Positions 54,253 through 64,000 are shown, numbered from the stretch's first letter. The stretch: 64,000 nt of DNA from Malaciobacter molluscorum LMG 25693 (GCF_003544935.1 NZ_CP032098.1:248001-312000); one strand, 5' to 3'. The notes: generated by a model not told the origin, from the letters alone. Made by a program: numbers and translations.

Positions 54253-55236
54253 ATGAAGAAAGATTTTATATTAGATAATAAATTAGACTTTTCTAATTAT
54301 AAAGAGGCATTAGAATTAATAGAAAAAAGTCATTATATATTGATTATTACTCATGTTAATCCTGATGCAGATACTATTTCTTCAGCACTTGCTCTTTCCA
54401 ATTTATTTTATGAGAATAAGATAAAACATAAAGTTTTTAATGTAAGTAGTGATTTGCCTCAAAATTTAGATTTTATAAATAGATTTGATAAAATCACAGA
54501 TCAATTACCAAAATTTTATGATTTAGCAATTAGTGTAGATTGTGGAACATCAAAAAGATTTGGTTTTGAATTATCAAAAGATATTCCTTTAATTAATATT
54601 GACCATCACAGTTCAAATGATGGATTTGGAAAAGTGAATATTGTTGATTATCAAAAAAGTTCAACAGCAGAAATAGTATTTGATTTTTTTAAATTTAATG
54701 GATTATACATTACAAAAAATTCTGCAACAGCTCTTTACACTGGTATTTATGATGATAGTTTACGATTTAGTATTGGAAGATGTGATGAAAAAACATTTGA
54801 AAAGGCAAATTTTTTAGTAAAATGTGGAGCAAATCCATCTGATATAGCAAGTAAATTACTTAGAAGAGACTCTTTAGCAAAATATAGAATTATTCCAAAA
54901 ATTCTTGATAGTTTAGAGTTATTTAAAGAGGGTGAACTTGCATTTATAAAAGCAGAACCTATTTGGTTAAAACAAACAGGTGCTCATTTAAGAGATTGTG
55001 AAGATGCATTAGATATGATAATGAGTATATCTATTGTTAAGATTGCAGTTTTTTTGAGAGTTTCAAACAATCAAATAAGATTGTCAATTCGTTCAAAAGG
55101 TAATATTGATGTTTCTAAAATAGCTTCAACATTTGGTGGTGGTGGCCATATAAATGCAGCAGGATGCTCTTTAGAAACAACAAATTTAGAAGAAGCAAAA
55201 AATATGGTATTAAAGGAAGTTCTTGAGACGAAATAA
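54253..55236 (+). CDS. DHH-family phosphoesterase (NrnA-like)
   Basis: A 327-residue DHH/DHHA1 phosphoesterase. Motifs in order: HVNPDADTISSALAL (DxD), AISVDCGTS, NIDHHSSNDGFG (the DHH signature), and the C-terminal DHHA1 module ending FGGGGHINAAGCSL. NrnA-type proteins degrade short oligoribonucleotides and pAp, and related GdpP/PDE2 proteins act on cyclic dinucleotides; the lack of extra domains favours NrnA. AGGAG precedes the ATG. Its end overlaps the M23 peptidase start by 14 nt. Confidence 0.88.
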   Translation: MKKDFILDNKLDFSNYKEALELIEKSHYILIITHVNPDADTISSALALSNLFYENKIKHKVFNVSSDLPQNLDFINRFDKITDQLPKFYDLAISVDCGTSKRFGFELSKDIPLINIDHHSSNDGFGKVNIVDYQKSSTAEIVFDFFKFNGLYITKNSATALYTGIYDDSLRFSIGRCDEKTFEKANFLVKCGANPSDIASKLLRRDSLAKYRIIPKILDSLELFKEGELAFIKAEPIWLKQTGAHLRDCEDALDMIMSISIVKIAVFLRVSNNQIRLSIRSKGNIDVSKIASTFGGGGHINAAGCSLETTNLEEAKNMVLKEVLETK

Positions 55237-56602
55237 TAGTAATAGTTTAATAAAATTTTTAATAATAATTATTTTAATAGCAATAGTTGGTGTAGTTGGT
55301 TTTATTTATTTATCTCCACAATTTGAGCAAAATAAACCAGAGATTAAATTTACAGATAAAAAAGAGTTCTGGAATTTAAAAGATTCATTAAATATGAATA
55401 TTAGTGATGAAAGTGGAATAAAATATTATAAGGTTACTTATAAAGATGACAAAAATGAAACTGTACTAGAAGATAAAGTTTTAGATGATGCAAAAAAAAG
55501 CATAAATTTAGAAATAAAAGCTCCAAAATTAGATATGTTTTTTAAAGGTAAAAATGTATCAATTATTGTTGAAGCTGTTGATAAAAGTAAATGGAACTTT
55601 TTTGAAGGTAATTCAATTAAAAAAGAGTTCAAAATAAAAATAGATAAGCAATCTCCAGTTGCAAATGTAATAGGTAATTCTTTTGCAATAAGAAGAGGTG
55701 GAAGTGCTGTTGTAGTTGTTCAAGTAAAAGATGAAAACTTAAAAGATGCATATATTTCATTTAATAATGAAGAGAGATTTGAACTTATTCCTTTTTATAA
55801 AAAAGATTTTTATATTGCTTTAATAGCATGGCCTGTAACAATAGAAAAATTTGATAGAGTAAATTTAGTTGCAATTGATGAGGCAAACAACAAAACATTT
55901 ACAAAAGTTCCTTTATATATAAGACCTTTGAAAATTAAAAATGAGAATATAAATATATCAAGTAGTTTTGTAAATAATATAAGTAGAAATGTTTTAGAAA
56001 AAAGTGGACTAGATGTTCCATCAACTGTAAAAGATATTTTTGTAAAAGAGAATAGAACTTTAAGAAAAATGAATACAGATATTATAAAAGAGATTACTAG
56101 AAAATTTATGGATAAAGAAAAAATTGATAATTTTCAAATAAGTGCTTTTAAAAGATTAAGTGGTTCAAAAACAGTAGCTGGTTATGCAGATAGAAGACAC
56201 TATTATTATGAAAATGAAAAAATTGATCAAGCTTGGCATTTAGGTATGGATTGGGCAAGTATTAAACACGCTTCAATTAAAGCATCAAATGCAGGAAAAG
56301 TAATATTTAATGATTTTTTAGGAATTTATGGTAATACTATTATTATTGATCATAAATTAGGTTTACAAACATTGTACGCACATACAAGTAAATCTAATGT
56401 AACTGTTGGCGAAAATATAAAAGCGAATAGTATAATTGCGAATACTGGAAGTACTGGAGCAGTTTTTGGTGATCATCTACACTTTGGAGTATTAGTTCAA
56501 GGAATTGAAGTAAATCCTTTAGAGTGGATGGATAGAAATTGGATAAAAACAAGAATTACAAATGTTATAACTGAAGCTAAAAAGGTAATAAATAGCAAAT
56601 GA
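55223..56602 (+). CDS. M23-family peptidoglycan metallopeptidase, membrane-anchored
   Basis: A 459-residue protein. The N-terminal helix ([21 protein letters not shown]) anchors it, periplasmic beta-rich domains follow (about 40-310), and the C-terminal M23/LytM domain (about 340-445) has zinc ligands in HLGMDWAS (HxxxD) and DHLHFGVLV (HxH). Start TTG 55223 has AAAGGAAG 5 nt upstream and overlaps the DHH gene. Related proteins in Helicobacter and Campylobacter trim peptidoglycan crosslinks for helical shape. It overlaps lpxC by an ATGA, linking wall and outer-membrane synthesis in one transcript. Confidence 0.88.
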   Translation: MRRNNSNSLIKFLIIIILIAIVGVVGFIYLSPQFEQNKPEIKFTDKKEFWNLKDSLNMNISDESGIKYYKVTYKDDKNETVLEDKVLDDAKKSINLEIKAPKLDMFFKGKNVSIIVEAVDKSKWNFFEGNSIKKEFKIKIDKQSPVANVIGNSFAIRRGGSAVVVVQVKDENLKDAYISFNNEERFELIPFYKKDFYIALIAWPVTIEKFDRVNLVAIDEANNKTFTKVPLYIRPLKIKNENINISSSFVNNISRNVLEKSGLDVPSTVKDIFVKENRTLRKMNTDIIKEITRKFMDKEKIDNFQISAFKRLSGSKTVAGYADRRHYYYENEKIDQAWHLGMDWASIKHASIKASNAGKVIFNDFLGIYGNTIIIDHKLGLQTLYAHTSKSNVTVGENIKANSIIANTGSTGAVFGDHLHFGVLVQGIEVNPLEWMDRNWIKTRITNVITEAKKVINSK

Positions 56603-57498
56603 AACAAAGAACAATAGCAAAAAGTGTTGAAATTATAGGAGTAGGATTACATAAAGGTATTCCTGTAAAAATGAGATTAGAACCTCTTGAAGAAGATATG
56701 GGAATCATCTTTTATAGAAGCGATGAAGGTGTTACTATCCCTTTAAAAATTGAAAATGTGGTAGATACAAAAATGGCAACTGTTCTTGGAAAAGATGGTG
56801 TTGTTATCTCAACAGTAGAACATATATTATCAGCAATTTATGCATATGGAATAGATAATTTAAGAATCGTAGTTGATAATGATGAGATACCTGTTTTAGA
56901 TGGTAGTTCTTCTGGTTATTGTATGTTAATTGATGAAGCAGGGATAAAAGAGTTAAATGCTTCTAAAAAAGCTATTAAAATAAAAAAAGAAGTAGAAATT
57001 TCTACACAAGAGGGTAAAAAAGTTGCATTAAAACCTTCAAATCATATAATTTATGATTTTTCTATTGATTTTGAACATCCAGTTATAGGTCAACAAAAAT
57101 TTTTATTTGATTATTCAATTGATGAATATAAAGAGAATATTAGTAAAGCAAGAACATTTGGTTTTTTACATGAAGTACAATACTTAAGAAGTATGGGGTT
57201 AGCTCAAGGTGCATCAATGGAAAATGCAATTGTATTAGATAATTCAAAGATATTAAATCCAGATGGTTTAAGATATGACAATGAATTTGTAAGACATAAG
57301 ATACTTGATGCAGTTGGAGATATGTCTTTATTAGGTTATACTTTAGTTGGTGAATATAATGCACATAAAGGCAGCCATCATTTAAATCATCTATTGACAA
57401 AAAAATTGTATGAGAGTGCAGAAAATTATGAAATTATTGATTTAGAAGAAGCAGATGAAGAATCTAAAGTATTTGAAATTGCATATGCTAGAGCATAA
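56599..57498 (+). CDS. lpxC: UDP-3-O-acyl-N-acetylglucosamine deacetylase
   Basis: A 299-residue zinc deacetylase that makes the first committed step of lipid A synthesis. Zinc ligands and catalytic residues appear in [17 protein letters not shown] (first His), [14 protein letters not shown] (His and Asp) and [11 protein letters not shown] (catalytic His). The substrate motif VLDGSSSGY is also visible. The length is typical. It lies in the cluster M23-lpxC-tsaB-thrB, an order shared with C. jejuni. Confidence 0.96.
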   Translation: MKQRTIAKSVEIIGVGLHKGIPVKMRLEPLEEDMGIIFYRSDEGVTIPLKIENVVDTKMATVLGKDGVVISTVEHILSAIYAYGIDNLRIVVDNDEIPVLDGSSSGYCMLIDEAGIKELNASKKAIKIKKEVEISTQEGKKVALKPSNHIIYDFSIDFEHPVIGQQKFLFDYSIDEYKENISKARTFGFLHEVQYLRSMGLAQGASMENAIVLDNSKILNPDGLRYDNEFVRHKILDAVGDMSLLGYTLVGEYNAHKGSHHLNHLLTKKLYESAENYEIIDLEEADEESKVFEIAYARA

Positions 57499-57507
57499 GG
57501 AATATAA

Positions 57508-57966
57508 TTGATAGATATATTTGTTATCAGTATTTCAAATCCACTATTAATTGGGATTTATGAGAATAATAAATTAACAAAACATATAACAAAAGAGGGT
57601 AAAACTTCAGATATATTACCTCTTTTATTTGATGATATTTTGAAAAAATATAAAAATATTAATGGATTATATTTTGTTAATGCACCTGGATCATATATGG
57701 CAATAAAAGTTTCATATATATTTTTAAAAACATTAAGTATTTCTAAGAATATTCCGTTATATGCAACTAATGGGTTTAATTTTAATGATAATTCACCTAT
57801 TAAAGCTTTAGGTAAAAAATATTTTATTAATAAAAATGGTACCATTAAAGTAGATTTTTTAGATAATGATACTAAAATACACGACTTTAAATTACCAAAC
57901 AATTTAGATAAAAAGTTGTTTGATGAAAAAAATACATTGCCAGAATATAATTTGCCTGCAGTATAA
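57508..57966 (+). CDS. Short TsaB-like protein (tRNA t6A synthesis)
   Basis: A 152-residue protein with the N-terminal half of the TsaB fold: strands [20 protein letters not shown], then [23 protein letters not shown], corresponding to the family GPGSFTGLRIG region, and PLYATNGF. E. coli TsaB is about 230 residues; here most of the second half is absent, which is usual for Campylobacterota. TsaB scaffolds TsaD and TsaE in making threonylcarbamoyl-A37. The start is TTG 57508 with AAGG upstream. Position between lpxC and thrB is conserved with C. jejuni. Confidence 0.7.
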   Translation: MIDIFVISISNPLLIGIYENNKLTKHITKEGKTSDILPLLFDDILKKYKNINGLYFVNAPGSYMAIKVSYIFLKTLSISKNIPLYATNGFNFNDNSPIKALGKKYFINKNGTIKVDFLDNDTKIHDFKLPNNLDKKLFDEKNTLPEYNLPAV

Positions 57967-57977
57967 AAAGGAAACAA

Positions 57978-58859
57978 GTGAAAGTAAGCGTACCAGCTAC
58001 AAGTGCAAATATGGGGCCAGGGTTTGATACTTTGGGAATTGCCCTACAAATAAAAAATCAAGTTGTGATTAAACCTTCAAAATTTCATAGTGTATCTTTA
58101 AAAGGTGAGGGTTCTAATAATCCTGCATTAAAAGATAATAACATGTTTATATCAATTTTTAATGATTTTTATCATAACTTATCAACAAAAAGAAGAAATT
58201 TTAGATTTGAATTTTATAATGAAATTCCGATGTCAAGAGGATTAGGAAGTTCATCTGCTGTAATTGTTAGTGCAATTTCCTCAGCTTATGCAATTGAAGG
58301 TGTTGAATTGTCTAAAAAGAAATTATTGAATTTAGCTTTAGCATATGAAAATCATCCTGATAATATAACTCCAGCAGTTATGGGTGGATTTAATGTTGCA
58401 ACAGTTCAAGATAATGAAGTAAATTTTATTAAAAAAGATATGCCTAAAAATTTAAGAGCAATAGTAGTTATTCCAAACAGACCAATTTCTACAAATATGT
58501 CAAGAAAAACTTTACCTTATAAATATTCAAAAGATGATGCAGTATTTAACTTATCTCATGCATCTTTATTAACAGCTGCCTTTATGAGCGAAAATTGGGA
58601 GATGTTAAGAATCGCATCATTAGATAAATTTCATCAAAAATATAGAATGAAACAAATGCCAGAACTATTTGAAGTTCAAAAAACTTCTTTAAAAGCAGGT
58701 TCTTTAATGAGTACATTATCTGGTTCTGGTTCTACATTTTTCTCTATTGCATATGCAGAAGATAGTAAAAAAATAGAAAGAGAATTAAGAAATAGATTTC
58801 CTCATTTTAAGATTTTTACTACAGATTTTGATAACTATGGTGTAAGAGTAGAAAAGTAA
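57978..58859 (+). CDS. thrB: Homoserine kinase
   Basis: A 293-residue GHMP kinase that phosphorylates homoserine for threonine synthesis. It has the N-terminal [18 protein letters not shown], the ATP loop [18 protein letters not shown] near residue 90, [15 protein letters not shown], and the C-terminal [12 protein letters not shown]. The start is GTG at 57978, with the strong SD AAAAGGAAA and the usual N-terminus, and it lies 11 nt after the tsaB-like gene. Confidence 0.96.
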   Translation: MKVSVPATSANMGPGFDTLGIALQIKNQVVIKPSKFHSVSLKGEGSNNPALKDNNMFISIFNDFYHNLSTKRRNFRFEFYNEIPMSRGLGSSSAVIVSAISSAYAIEGVELSKKKLLNLALAYENHPDNITPAVMGGFNVATVQDNEVNFIKKDMPKNLRAIVVIPNRPISTNMSRKTLPYKYSKDDAVFNLSHASLLTAAFMSENWEMLRIASLDKFHQKYRMKQMPELFEVQKTSLKAGSLMSTLSGSGSTFFSIAYAEDSKKIERELRNRFPHFKIFTTDFDNYGVRVEK

Positions 58860-58893
58860 AATTTCTAAATTAAGAAAAAGTTGGATATAATAA

Positions 58894-59172
58894 TTGGCTG
58901 ATTTAAAAAGACCTTTACGAATGTGTATAGTTTGTAAGGCACGATTAGAAAAAAAAGAGCTATTAAGACTTAAATGTGAAGATAAAAAGCTTAAAAAATA
59001 TGATGATACAGGTAGAAGCTTCTATTTGTGTTATTCATGTACAAATCATTTAAATAGTGATAAACTTAATAGTAAAGAAAATAAAAAAATACAAAAAGCA
59101 TTATGCTTTCAATGTAAAAATAAAGATGAGTACTTAGTACAACTTAAGGAGATATTAACAGATGTCAGATAA
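58894..59172 (+). CDS. YlxR-like (DUF448) RNA-binding protein
   Basis: A 92-residue basic protein with the DUF448/YlxR signature RMCIVCKARLEKKELLRLKC, then DTGRSFYLCYSCTNHL; the four cysteines could bind zinc. YlxR proteins are found before infB in many bacteria and are thought to bind RNA. The start is TTG 58894, since GGAT upstream and the family N-terminus RPLRMC support it and there is no better ATG. It overlaps infB by 11 nt. Confidence 0.85.
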   Translation: MADLKRPLRMCIVCKARLEKKELLRLKCEDKKLKKYDDTGRSFYLCYSCTNHLNSDKLNSKENKKIQKALCFQCKNKDEYLVQLKEILTDVR

Positions 59173-61843
59173 AGTAAGAGTATATGAAATTGCAGATGAG
59201 GCAGGAGCTAATAGTAACGAAGTTATAAGCAAAGCCAAAGAAATGGGAATAGAATTAAAATCACCTCAAAGTGCAGTATCATTAGAACAAGCAGAAGAGA
59301 TTGTAAATTATATGATGAGTGGAGCAAACTCTAAAAAAAGCAACTCTTCTTCTAAAAATAAAAAAAGTGTTTCTCATAAAGAAAAAAAACAAGAGAGACC
59401 AGCTGAAGATAAAGAAGAAAAACAGACTAAGAAAAAAGAAGAAGTTAAATCTGAAGAAAAAACTGCACAAAATAATGAAGTGAAAGAAGAAAAAGAAGAT
59501 AAATCATCTGCTGAAGATACAAATAAGCCTGTTAATACTCAAAAAACTGAAAAAGTAAATAGTAACAATAGAATTATCCCTAAAAGAAGAGGATTAAAAA
59601 TTGTTAAAAAGAAAAAACCTTCTAATGAGCATAAAATAGAAGATGAAATAAAAAGTGGTATAAATGAAGATACTTCAAATGCTAAAATGAAATCATTAAG
59701 TGAAATACTTGGTGGAAATAATGAAGATGAAAAAGTATCTACAAAAACAACTGAAACTACTGCTGCAAAAGCTAAAGTAAAAAAAGAGAAGAAAAAAGTT
59801 CCTCCCAAAGCACATACTCATGGTAAAAAACTTGAATTAGATAAAGAATTTGCAGATAGTGATGATTCTTTACTTGGTGAAGAAGTTGTTTTACTTGATA
59901 TGGGTGTTTCAGATGAATCAAAACTATTTGAAGATCAAAAAAATAACAATAACAATAATAATTCACAAAAACAAACTAGAAGTTCAAAACCAGCAGCATT
60001 TGGGAATAGACCTCAAGGTTTAAAAAGAAAGAAAAGAAAGAAAAGAATTAAAAGAGTTGAAGAAGTAAAAGAAATTACTGAAGTTACAATACCTGAAGAT
60101 ATAAGGGTTTATGAATTTGCTGAAGCTTGTGGAAAGTCACCAGCTGAAGTAATTACTGTTCTTTTTGGTTTAGGAATGATGGTTACTAAAAATGACTTTT
60201 TAAAACAAGATGAATTAGAGATTCTTGGTGAAGAATTTGGAATAGAAGTAACTGTTAAAGATGCTCTAGAAGATGCTAATTATGTTGAAGATTATCAAGA
60301 AGAAGAAATTGATGAGTCAAATTTTGTTACTAGACCTCCTGTTGTAACTATAATGGGACATGTTGATCATGGTAAAACTTCGTTACTAGATAAAATTAGA
60401 AGTTCTAAAACTGCTGCTTCAGAAGCTGGTGGAATTACTCAACATATTACAGCATATACAATTAAACAAAATAATCAAAAGATTACTTTTGTAGATACTC
60501 CAGGTCACGCAGCATTCTCGGCTATGAGAGCAAGAGGTGCAAGTGTAACTGATATTGTTATTATAGTTGTTGCAGCTGATGATGGTGTAAAACAACAAAC
60601 TGAAGAAGTTATTTCTCATGCAAAAGCGGCTAATTGTCCTATTATTGTTGCAGTTAACAAAATGGATAAAGAAGGTGCTAATATGGATATGGTTAAAGCA
60701 CAAATGGCGGAAAGAGATATGACTCCTGTAGATTGGGGTGGAGAAATAGAATTTATTCCAGTTTCTGCAAAGACAGGTGAAGGAATTGATGATTTATTAG
60801 AAAATATTCTTTTACAATCTGAAATTTTAGAATTATCAGCTGATCCTGAAGCAAAAGCAAAAGCTACTGTTGTAGAAGCAAGTTTAGAAAAAGGTAGAGG
60901 ACCAGTTGCTACTGTTATTGTTCAAAATGGTACTTTAAGAGTTGGTGATAATATTGTTTGTGATACAACTTATGGTAGAGTAAAAGCAATAACAAATGAT
61001 TTAGGAAAACAAGTAAAAGAACTTGGACTTTCTGAAACAGGTAGAGTTTTAGGATTAAATGAAGTTCCTGTATCTGGTACAATTATGGTTGCACAAGATT
61101 CTGATAAAGAAGCAAAAGATATTGCTACAACAAGAGCAGAACATGCAAGAGCAAAAGAACTTTCTAAATCTACAAAAGTTTCACTTGAAGAGATGAGTGG
61201 ACTTATTGCAGAAGGTAAAATCAAACAACTTCCAGTTATTTTAAAAGCAGATGTTTCTGGTTCTTTAGAAGCTATTAAAACAAGTTTAGAAGATATTCAT
61301 AATGATGAAGTTAAAGTAAAAGTAATACATTCAGGAGTTGGTGGAATTACTGAATCTGACTTAATTTTAGCAAGTGCTAGTGAAGGTTGTATTATTCTTG
61401 GATTTAATGTAAGACCAACAGGTGCAGTTAAAAGTAAAGCAAAAGCAGATGGAATTACTATTAATACTTATTCAATCATTTATGATTTAATTGATGATAT
61501 TAAAGATGCATTATCTGGAATGATGAGTGCAATTATTAGAGAAGAAAATACTGGACAAGCAGAAGTTAGAGATACATTTGTTGTACCTAAAGTTGGAACT
61601 GTTGCTGGATGTTTAGTAACTGATGGTAAAGTTATCAGAGGTGGTCATGCAAGAATTATTAGAGATGGAGTTGTTACTTATACTGGTAAAATCTCAAGTC
61701 TTAAAAGATTCAAAGATGATGTTAAAGAAGTATCTAATGGTTATGAGTGTGGTGTTATGTTTGAAAAATTCAATGATATTAAAGTTGGAGATTTCATAGA
61801 AACATTCATTCAAATCGAAGAAAAAGCACATATAGACGACTAA
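59162..61843 (+). CDS. infB: Translation initiation factor IF-2
   Basis: An 893-residue GTPase that recruits fMet-tRNA to the 30S subunit and promotes subunit joining. A first IF2-N module (about 3-52; RVYEIADEAGANSNEV) is followed by about 250 residues of Lys/Glu-rich low-complexity linker, with a poly-Asn run near residue 260 coded by AAC/AAT repeats (about 59943-59962), and a second IF2-N module (VYEFAEACGKSPAEV). The G domain has GHVDHGKTSLL, DTPGHAAFSAM and NKMD. The C-terminal EF-Tu-like and fMet-tRNA-binding domains are complete. Confidence 0.97.
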   Translation: MSDKVRVYEIADEAGANSNEVISKAKEMGIELKSPQSAVSLEQAEEIVNYMMSGANSKKSNSSSKNKKSVSHKEKKQERPAEDKEEKQTKKKEEVKSEEKTAQNNEVKEEKEDKSSAEDTNKPVNTQKTEKVNSNNRIIPKRRGLKIVKKKKPSNEHKIEDEIKSGINEDTSNAKMKSLSEILGGNNEDEKVSTKTTETTAAKAKVKKEKKKVPPKAHTHGKKLELDKEFADSDDSLLGEEVVLLDMGVSDESKLFEDQKNNNNNNNSQKQTRSSKPAAFGNRPQGLKRKKRKKRIKRVEEVKEITEVTIPEDIRVYEFAEACGKSPAEVITVLFGLGMMVTKNDFLKQDELEILGEEFGIEVTVKDALEDANYVEDYQEEEIDESNFVTRPPVVTIMGHVDHGKTSLLDKIRSSKTAASEAGGITQHITAYTIKQNNQKITFVDTPGHAAFSAMRARGASVTDIVIIVVAADDGVKQQTEEVISHAKAANCPIIVAVNKMDKEGANMDMVKAQMAERDMTPVDWGGEIEFIPVSAKTGEGIDDLLENILLQSEILELSADPEAKAKATVVEASLEKGRGPVATVIVQNGTLRVGDNIVCDTTYGRVKAITNDLGKQVKELGLSETGRVLGLNEVPVSGTIMVAQDSDKEAKDIATTRAEHARAKELSKSTKVSLEEMSGLIAEGKIKQLPVILKADVSGSLEAIKTSLEDIHNDEVKVKVIHSGVGGITESDLILASASEGCIILGFNVRPTGAVKSKAKADGITINTYSIIYDLIDDIKDALSGMMSAIIREENTGQAEVRDTFVVPKVGTVAGCLVTDGKVIRGGHARIIRDGVVTYTGKISSLKRFKDDVKEVSNGYECGVMFEKFNDIKVGDFIETFIQIEEKAHIDD

Positions 61844-61847
61844 TAAT

Positions 61848-62201
61848 ATGAAAAGTATTAATTTACAAAGAACAGAGTCTTTATTAATGGAATTAGTTCC
61901 AGAGGCTCTTTCTACTTTAAAAGATAGTAGAATAAATACTCTTGCTATTACAGGAATAGATTGTAAAAATGGTAAGTATGATGCGACTGTTTATTATGAT
62001 GGAAGTGATTATACAAAGCAAGAAAAACAAGTATTAAACTCTTTACTAAGTAAAGCAAGTGGACATATAAAAACATACTGCTTAAATGCAACAGGATGGT
62101 ATAAATGTCCAAATTTCAAATTTAAAGCTGATGATACATTAGAGCAAAGTATGAAAATGGAAGCTTTATTTGATAAAATAAAATCAAAAAAACAGGATTA
62201 A
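61848..62201 (+). CDS. rbfA: Ribosome-binding factor A
   Basis: A 117-residue KH-fold protein that binds the 5' region of 16S rRNA during 30S maturation. The N-terminus SINLQRTESLLMELVPEAL and strand segments LAITGIDCKNGKYDATVYY fit RbfA, and the position directly after infB (4-nt gap) and before rimP is the classical one. The central sequence is divergent from E. coli but similar in length. Confidence 0.88.
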   Translation: MKSINLQRTESLLMELVPEALSTLKDSRINTLAITGIDCKNGKYDATVYYDGSDYTKQEKQVLNSLLSKASGHIKTYCLNATGWYKCPNFKFKADDTLEQSMKMEALFDKIKSKKQD

Positions 62202-62206
62202 TATAG

Positions 62207-62635
62207 ATGAGTTTACAAGAATCTATTGAAATGACAGTAAATAGTTGTGGTGTACAATTGTATGATATTGTAACTACAAAAGAGAATGATAAAAATATTT
62301 ATAGAATTTATATTACATCAAAAGATGGAGTATCTTTAGATAAATGTGCTGAAATATCAAGATTAATTTCACCTATATTAGATGTTGAAGAACCAATGCA
62401 AGGTAATTATTATTTAGAAGTTAGTTCACCAGGTATTGAAAGAAAATTGAAAAAGATTGAACATTTTAAAGCATCAGTTGGAGAAAAAATAAAAGTTAAA
62501 GATATTGCAACTGAAGTTTATAAAGGTGAATTATTAAGTGCAGATGATAAAAATATAGTTATTAAAACTGAATTAGGTGATGAAATTGTATCTTATGATT
62601 CTATACTTTCTGCAGCTACGTACTTTGAGTGGTAA
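62207..62635 (+). CDS. rimP: Ribosome maturation factor RimP
   Basis: A 142-residue protein needed for 30S assembly. The N-terminal domain contains [18 protein letters not shown] and [18 protein letters not shown], followed by the family hallmark [17 protein letters not shown] small SH3-like C-terminal domain follows ([19 protein letters not shown]). It comes 5 nt after rbfA and ends the infB cluster, followed by a hairpin. Confidence 0.94.
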   Translation: MSLQESIEMTVNSCGVQLYDIVTTKENDKNIYRIYITSKDGVSLDKCAEISRLISPILDVEEPMQGNYYLEVSSPGIERKLKKIEHFKASVGEKIKVKDIATEVYKGELLSADDKNIVIKTELGDEIVSYDSILSAATYFEW

Positions 62636-62662
62636 TAGAGTAAACTAAACTCTATTACTTTA
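62632..62662 (+). terminator. Terminator after rimP
   Basis: GTAATAGAGT (62632-62641) and ACTCTATTAC (62649-62658) form a perfect 10-bp stem with a 7-nt loop, followed by TTT. The left arm overlaps the rimP stop codon. Confidence 0.75.
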
Positions 62663-62728
62663 ATTAAATTAACTACTTATTTACTACTTTTAATATATAC
62701 TATCACCAAAAATTATTTGGAATTAACA

Positions 62729-63739
62729 ATGAAAATAAATGATAAATTTTTTATGAAATTAGCTATTGATGAAGCTTGGAAATATCAATTCTTAACTTAC
62801 CCTAATCCTTCTGTTGGATGTGTTATTGTAAAAGGTGATAGTGAAATACTAAGTATCGAAGCACATAAACAAGCAGGTCAAGCACATGCTGAAGTAAATG
62901 CTCTTAAAACAGCCTTTTTAAAATATCATCCTAATGATGTAATTAAGACATTAAATGATAGTTTTGATATACACGATTATTTAAAAAGAAAACATAATGA
63001 CTTTTTTAATGATTGTACTATATATGTTACATTAGAACCTTGTAATCATGTAGGAAAAACACCTTCTTGTGCACAGTTATTAAGTGAACTTAAACCAAAA
63101 AGAGTGGTAATAGCTCATGAAGATATAAACAAAGAGGCAAAAGGTGGACTAGAAACATTAGAAAAGGCTTCAGTTAAGTGTGAACTAGGATGTATGAAAA
63201 AAGAAGCTTATGAGCTTTTATATCCATTTATAAAGTGGAATAGTGGAAGTTTTATATTTTATAAAATGGCACAAACAATAAATGGAACAATTGATGGTGG
63301 AAAAATATCATCAAATCATGCACTTGCATATGTTCATGCATTAAGAGATAGAATAGATTTACTTGTTATTGGTGGAAATACTGTACGAGTGGATAAACCA
63401 ATTTTAGATGCAAGGCACGTAATTGGAAGAGCACCAAATGTAATGATTTATTCGAAAAGAAAGATATTTGATAAAGATATACCACTATTTAAAGTTCCTA
63501 ACAGAGAAGTTGTTATATCAAATGATTTATTTAAACTTTTAGATTATAAATTTGTAATGATAGAAGGTGGATATAATTTATTAGATAAACTAAAAGAAAA
63601 AGTTGATTTTTTAGTATTGATTGTAACACCTAAAATGAGAGCAGGGCTCAATATCGAAAATAATATGGATATTGATTTTGAAATAATACACGAAAACTTT
63701 ATTGGAAAAGATAAGTTAATATATTTAAAAAGAAAATAG
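62729..63739 (+). CDS. ribD: Bifunctional riboflavin deaminase/reductase RibD
   Basis: A 336-residue fusion acting on the early pyrimidine intermediates of riboflavin. The N-terminal zinc deaminase (about 1-150) shows NPSVGCVIV, the HAE motif in AGQAHAEVNALKTA and the cysteine pair in LEPCNHVGKTPSC. The C-terminal NADPH reductase (about 160-336) has KMAQTINGTIDG, GGNTVRVDKP and IEGGYNLLDKL. I start at ATG 62729, 7 nt after GGA; a TTG at 62717 is also open. An insertion between HAE and PCNH makes the deaminase longer than in E. coli. It is monocistronic. Confidence 0.93.
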   Translation: MKINDKFFMKLAIDEAWKYQFLTYPNPSVGCVIVKGDSEILSIEAHKQAGQAHAEVNALKTAFLKYHPNDVIKTLNDSFDIHDYLKRKHNDFFNDCTIYVTLEPCNHVGKTPSCAQLLSELKPKRVVIAHEDINKEAKGGLETLEKASVKCELGCMKKEAYELLYPFIKWNSGSFIFYKMAQTINGTIDGGKISSNHALAYVHALRDRIDLLVIGGNTVRVDKPILDARHVIGRAPNVMIYSKRKIFDKDIPLFKVPNREVVISNDLFKLLDYKFVMIEGGYNLLDKLKEKVDFLVLIVTPKMRAGLNIENNMDIDFEIIHENFIGKDKLIYLKRK

Positions 63740-63760
63740 TAAGATATTCTTACTATTTTC
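63732..63760. terminator. Bidirectional terminator between ribD and the chemotaxis receptor gene
   Basis: GAAAATAGTAAGA (63732-63744) and TCTTACTATTTTC (63748-63760) form a perfect 13-bp stem with a TAT loop. Both stop codons (63737-63739 on plus, 63753-63755 on minus) lie in the stem. Confidence 0.8.
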
Positions 63761-64000
63761 CTATAAATTCTTTTTCATTTACACTGTTTAATATTTTATG
63801 TGCAATCGTAGATGTTTTATGTGCAACTTCTGTAGTTTGTGTAGCCATAGTTGCATTTTCTTGAGTTTGTGCATCTAATGTATTAATTGCATTATTTATT
63901 TGTTCTATACCAATTAATTGTTCTTTTGATGCATTTTCTATATCTTTTATAATCTCAATAGTTTTTTGAAGATCTGAATTTAATTCTTCATATCCTTCAA
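63753..64000 (-). CDS. Methyl-accepting chemotaxis protein, C-terminal end (partial)
   Basis: A minus-strand frame enters from the right edge and stops with TAG at 63755-63753. The visible 82 or so residues are a coiled coil: KTIEIIKDIENASKEQLIGI, then EQINNAINTLDAQTQENATM, then ATQTTEVAHKTSTIAHKIL. The IxQxNxAIxxLDxxTQxNA pattern is the distal part of the MCP signalling helix, including a methylation-helix-like region. The sensor and membrane parts are outside the window. Confidence 0.85.
   Translation of the reverse strand, partial: EGYEELNSDLQKTIEIIKDIENASKEQLIGIEQINNAINTLDAQTQENATMATQTTEVAHKTSTIAHKILNSVNEKEFIGK

Noticed and set aside
57558-57977. Minus-strand ORF of 139 codons opposite the tsaB-like gene
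   Set aside because: The plus frame has an SD, conserved position and TsaB-like strands; the minus frame is Leu/Phe/Ser-rich noise.
59933-59970. AAC/AAT repeat tract as a phase-variable microsatellite
   Set aside because: The unit is three bases and in frame within the infB linker, so length changes would only alter a poly-Asn run and not switch expression.

Overview
The window is a very AT-rich, gene-dense bacterial chromosome segment. It almost certainly comes from the Campylobacterota, most likely an Arcobacter-like genus. The evidence is the codon bias, extended -10 promoters set in T-rich tracts, Campylobacter-type porins, a ccoNOQP-DUF4006 cluster, and several gene orders I know from Campylobacter jejuni (lysA-HAD-pheA-hisC; ccoNOQP to addB; M23-lpxC-tsaB-thrB-ylxR-infB-rbfA-rimP). 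I see no rRNA or tRNA genes, insertion sequences, CRISPR arrays or phage genes. No gene-free stretch exceeds about 250 bases.

Layout. 1-11126: the end of an unrecognised gene, a 40-residue membrane peptide, rsfS-nadD on the minus strand, then gapA-pgk-tpiA-fabI (lower glycolysis plus enoyl-ACP reductase) and lysA-HAD-pheA-hisC-dxs (lysine, phenylalanine, histidine and isoprenoid synthesis). 11138-19356: maf-tautomerase on the minus strand; an accessory block (PanE-like reductase, two AEC permeases with a lipoprotein between them, and an NlpC/P60 lipoprotein); then a CopD-like membrane protein and alaS on the minus strand. 19485-28399: trxA, followed by the most distinctive part of the window. 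This is two paralogous two-component systems whose histidine kinases carry a substrate-binding-protein-like periplasmic domain. They flank dcuB, and an AGCS symporter follows the second. 28578-37905: trxB, dapB, purF, a radical SAM protein, a LysR regulator, uvrD, truB, ispE, smpB.

38063-45239: the cbb3 oxidase operon with its accessory genes (DUF4006, a 30-residue peptide, a TPM-like protein, a FixH-like protein) running into addB. 45315-52261: an aromatic amino acid permease, then a minus-strand group holding two major-outer-membrane-protein paralogues on either side of prfB and a cytochrome c, plus folB and plsY. 52389-64000: nadA-nadC, a DHH phosphoesterase, an M23 peptidase, lpxC, tsaB-like, thrB, ylxR, infB, rbfA, rimP, ribD, and the C-terminus of a chemotaxis receptor.

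How it fits together. Most genes are core housekeeping. The interesting parts are regulatory and accessory. They include the duplicated sensor kinases around dcuB with a near-perfect 28-bp palindrome on the dcuB promoter, the AEC/lipoprotein block with helically phased repeats upstream, and an unusually GC-rich leader before the second porin. A compact inverted repeat also lies at every one of the eight convergent gene junctions. All functional statements rest on reading the sequence and on family knowledge; no database search was run.
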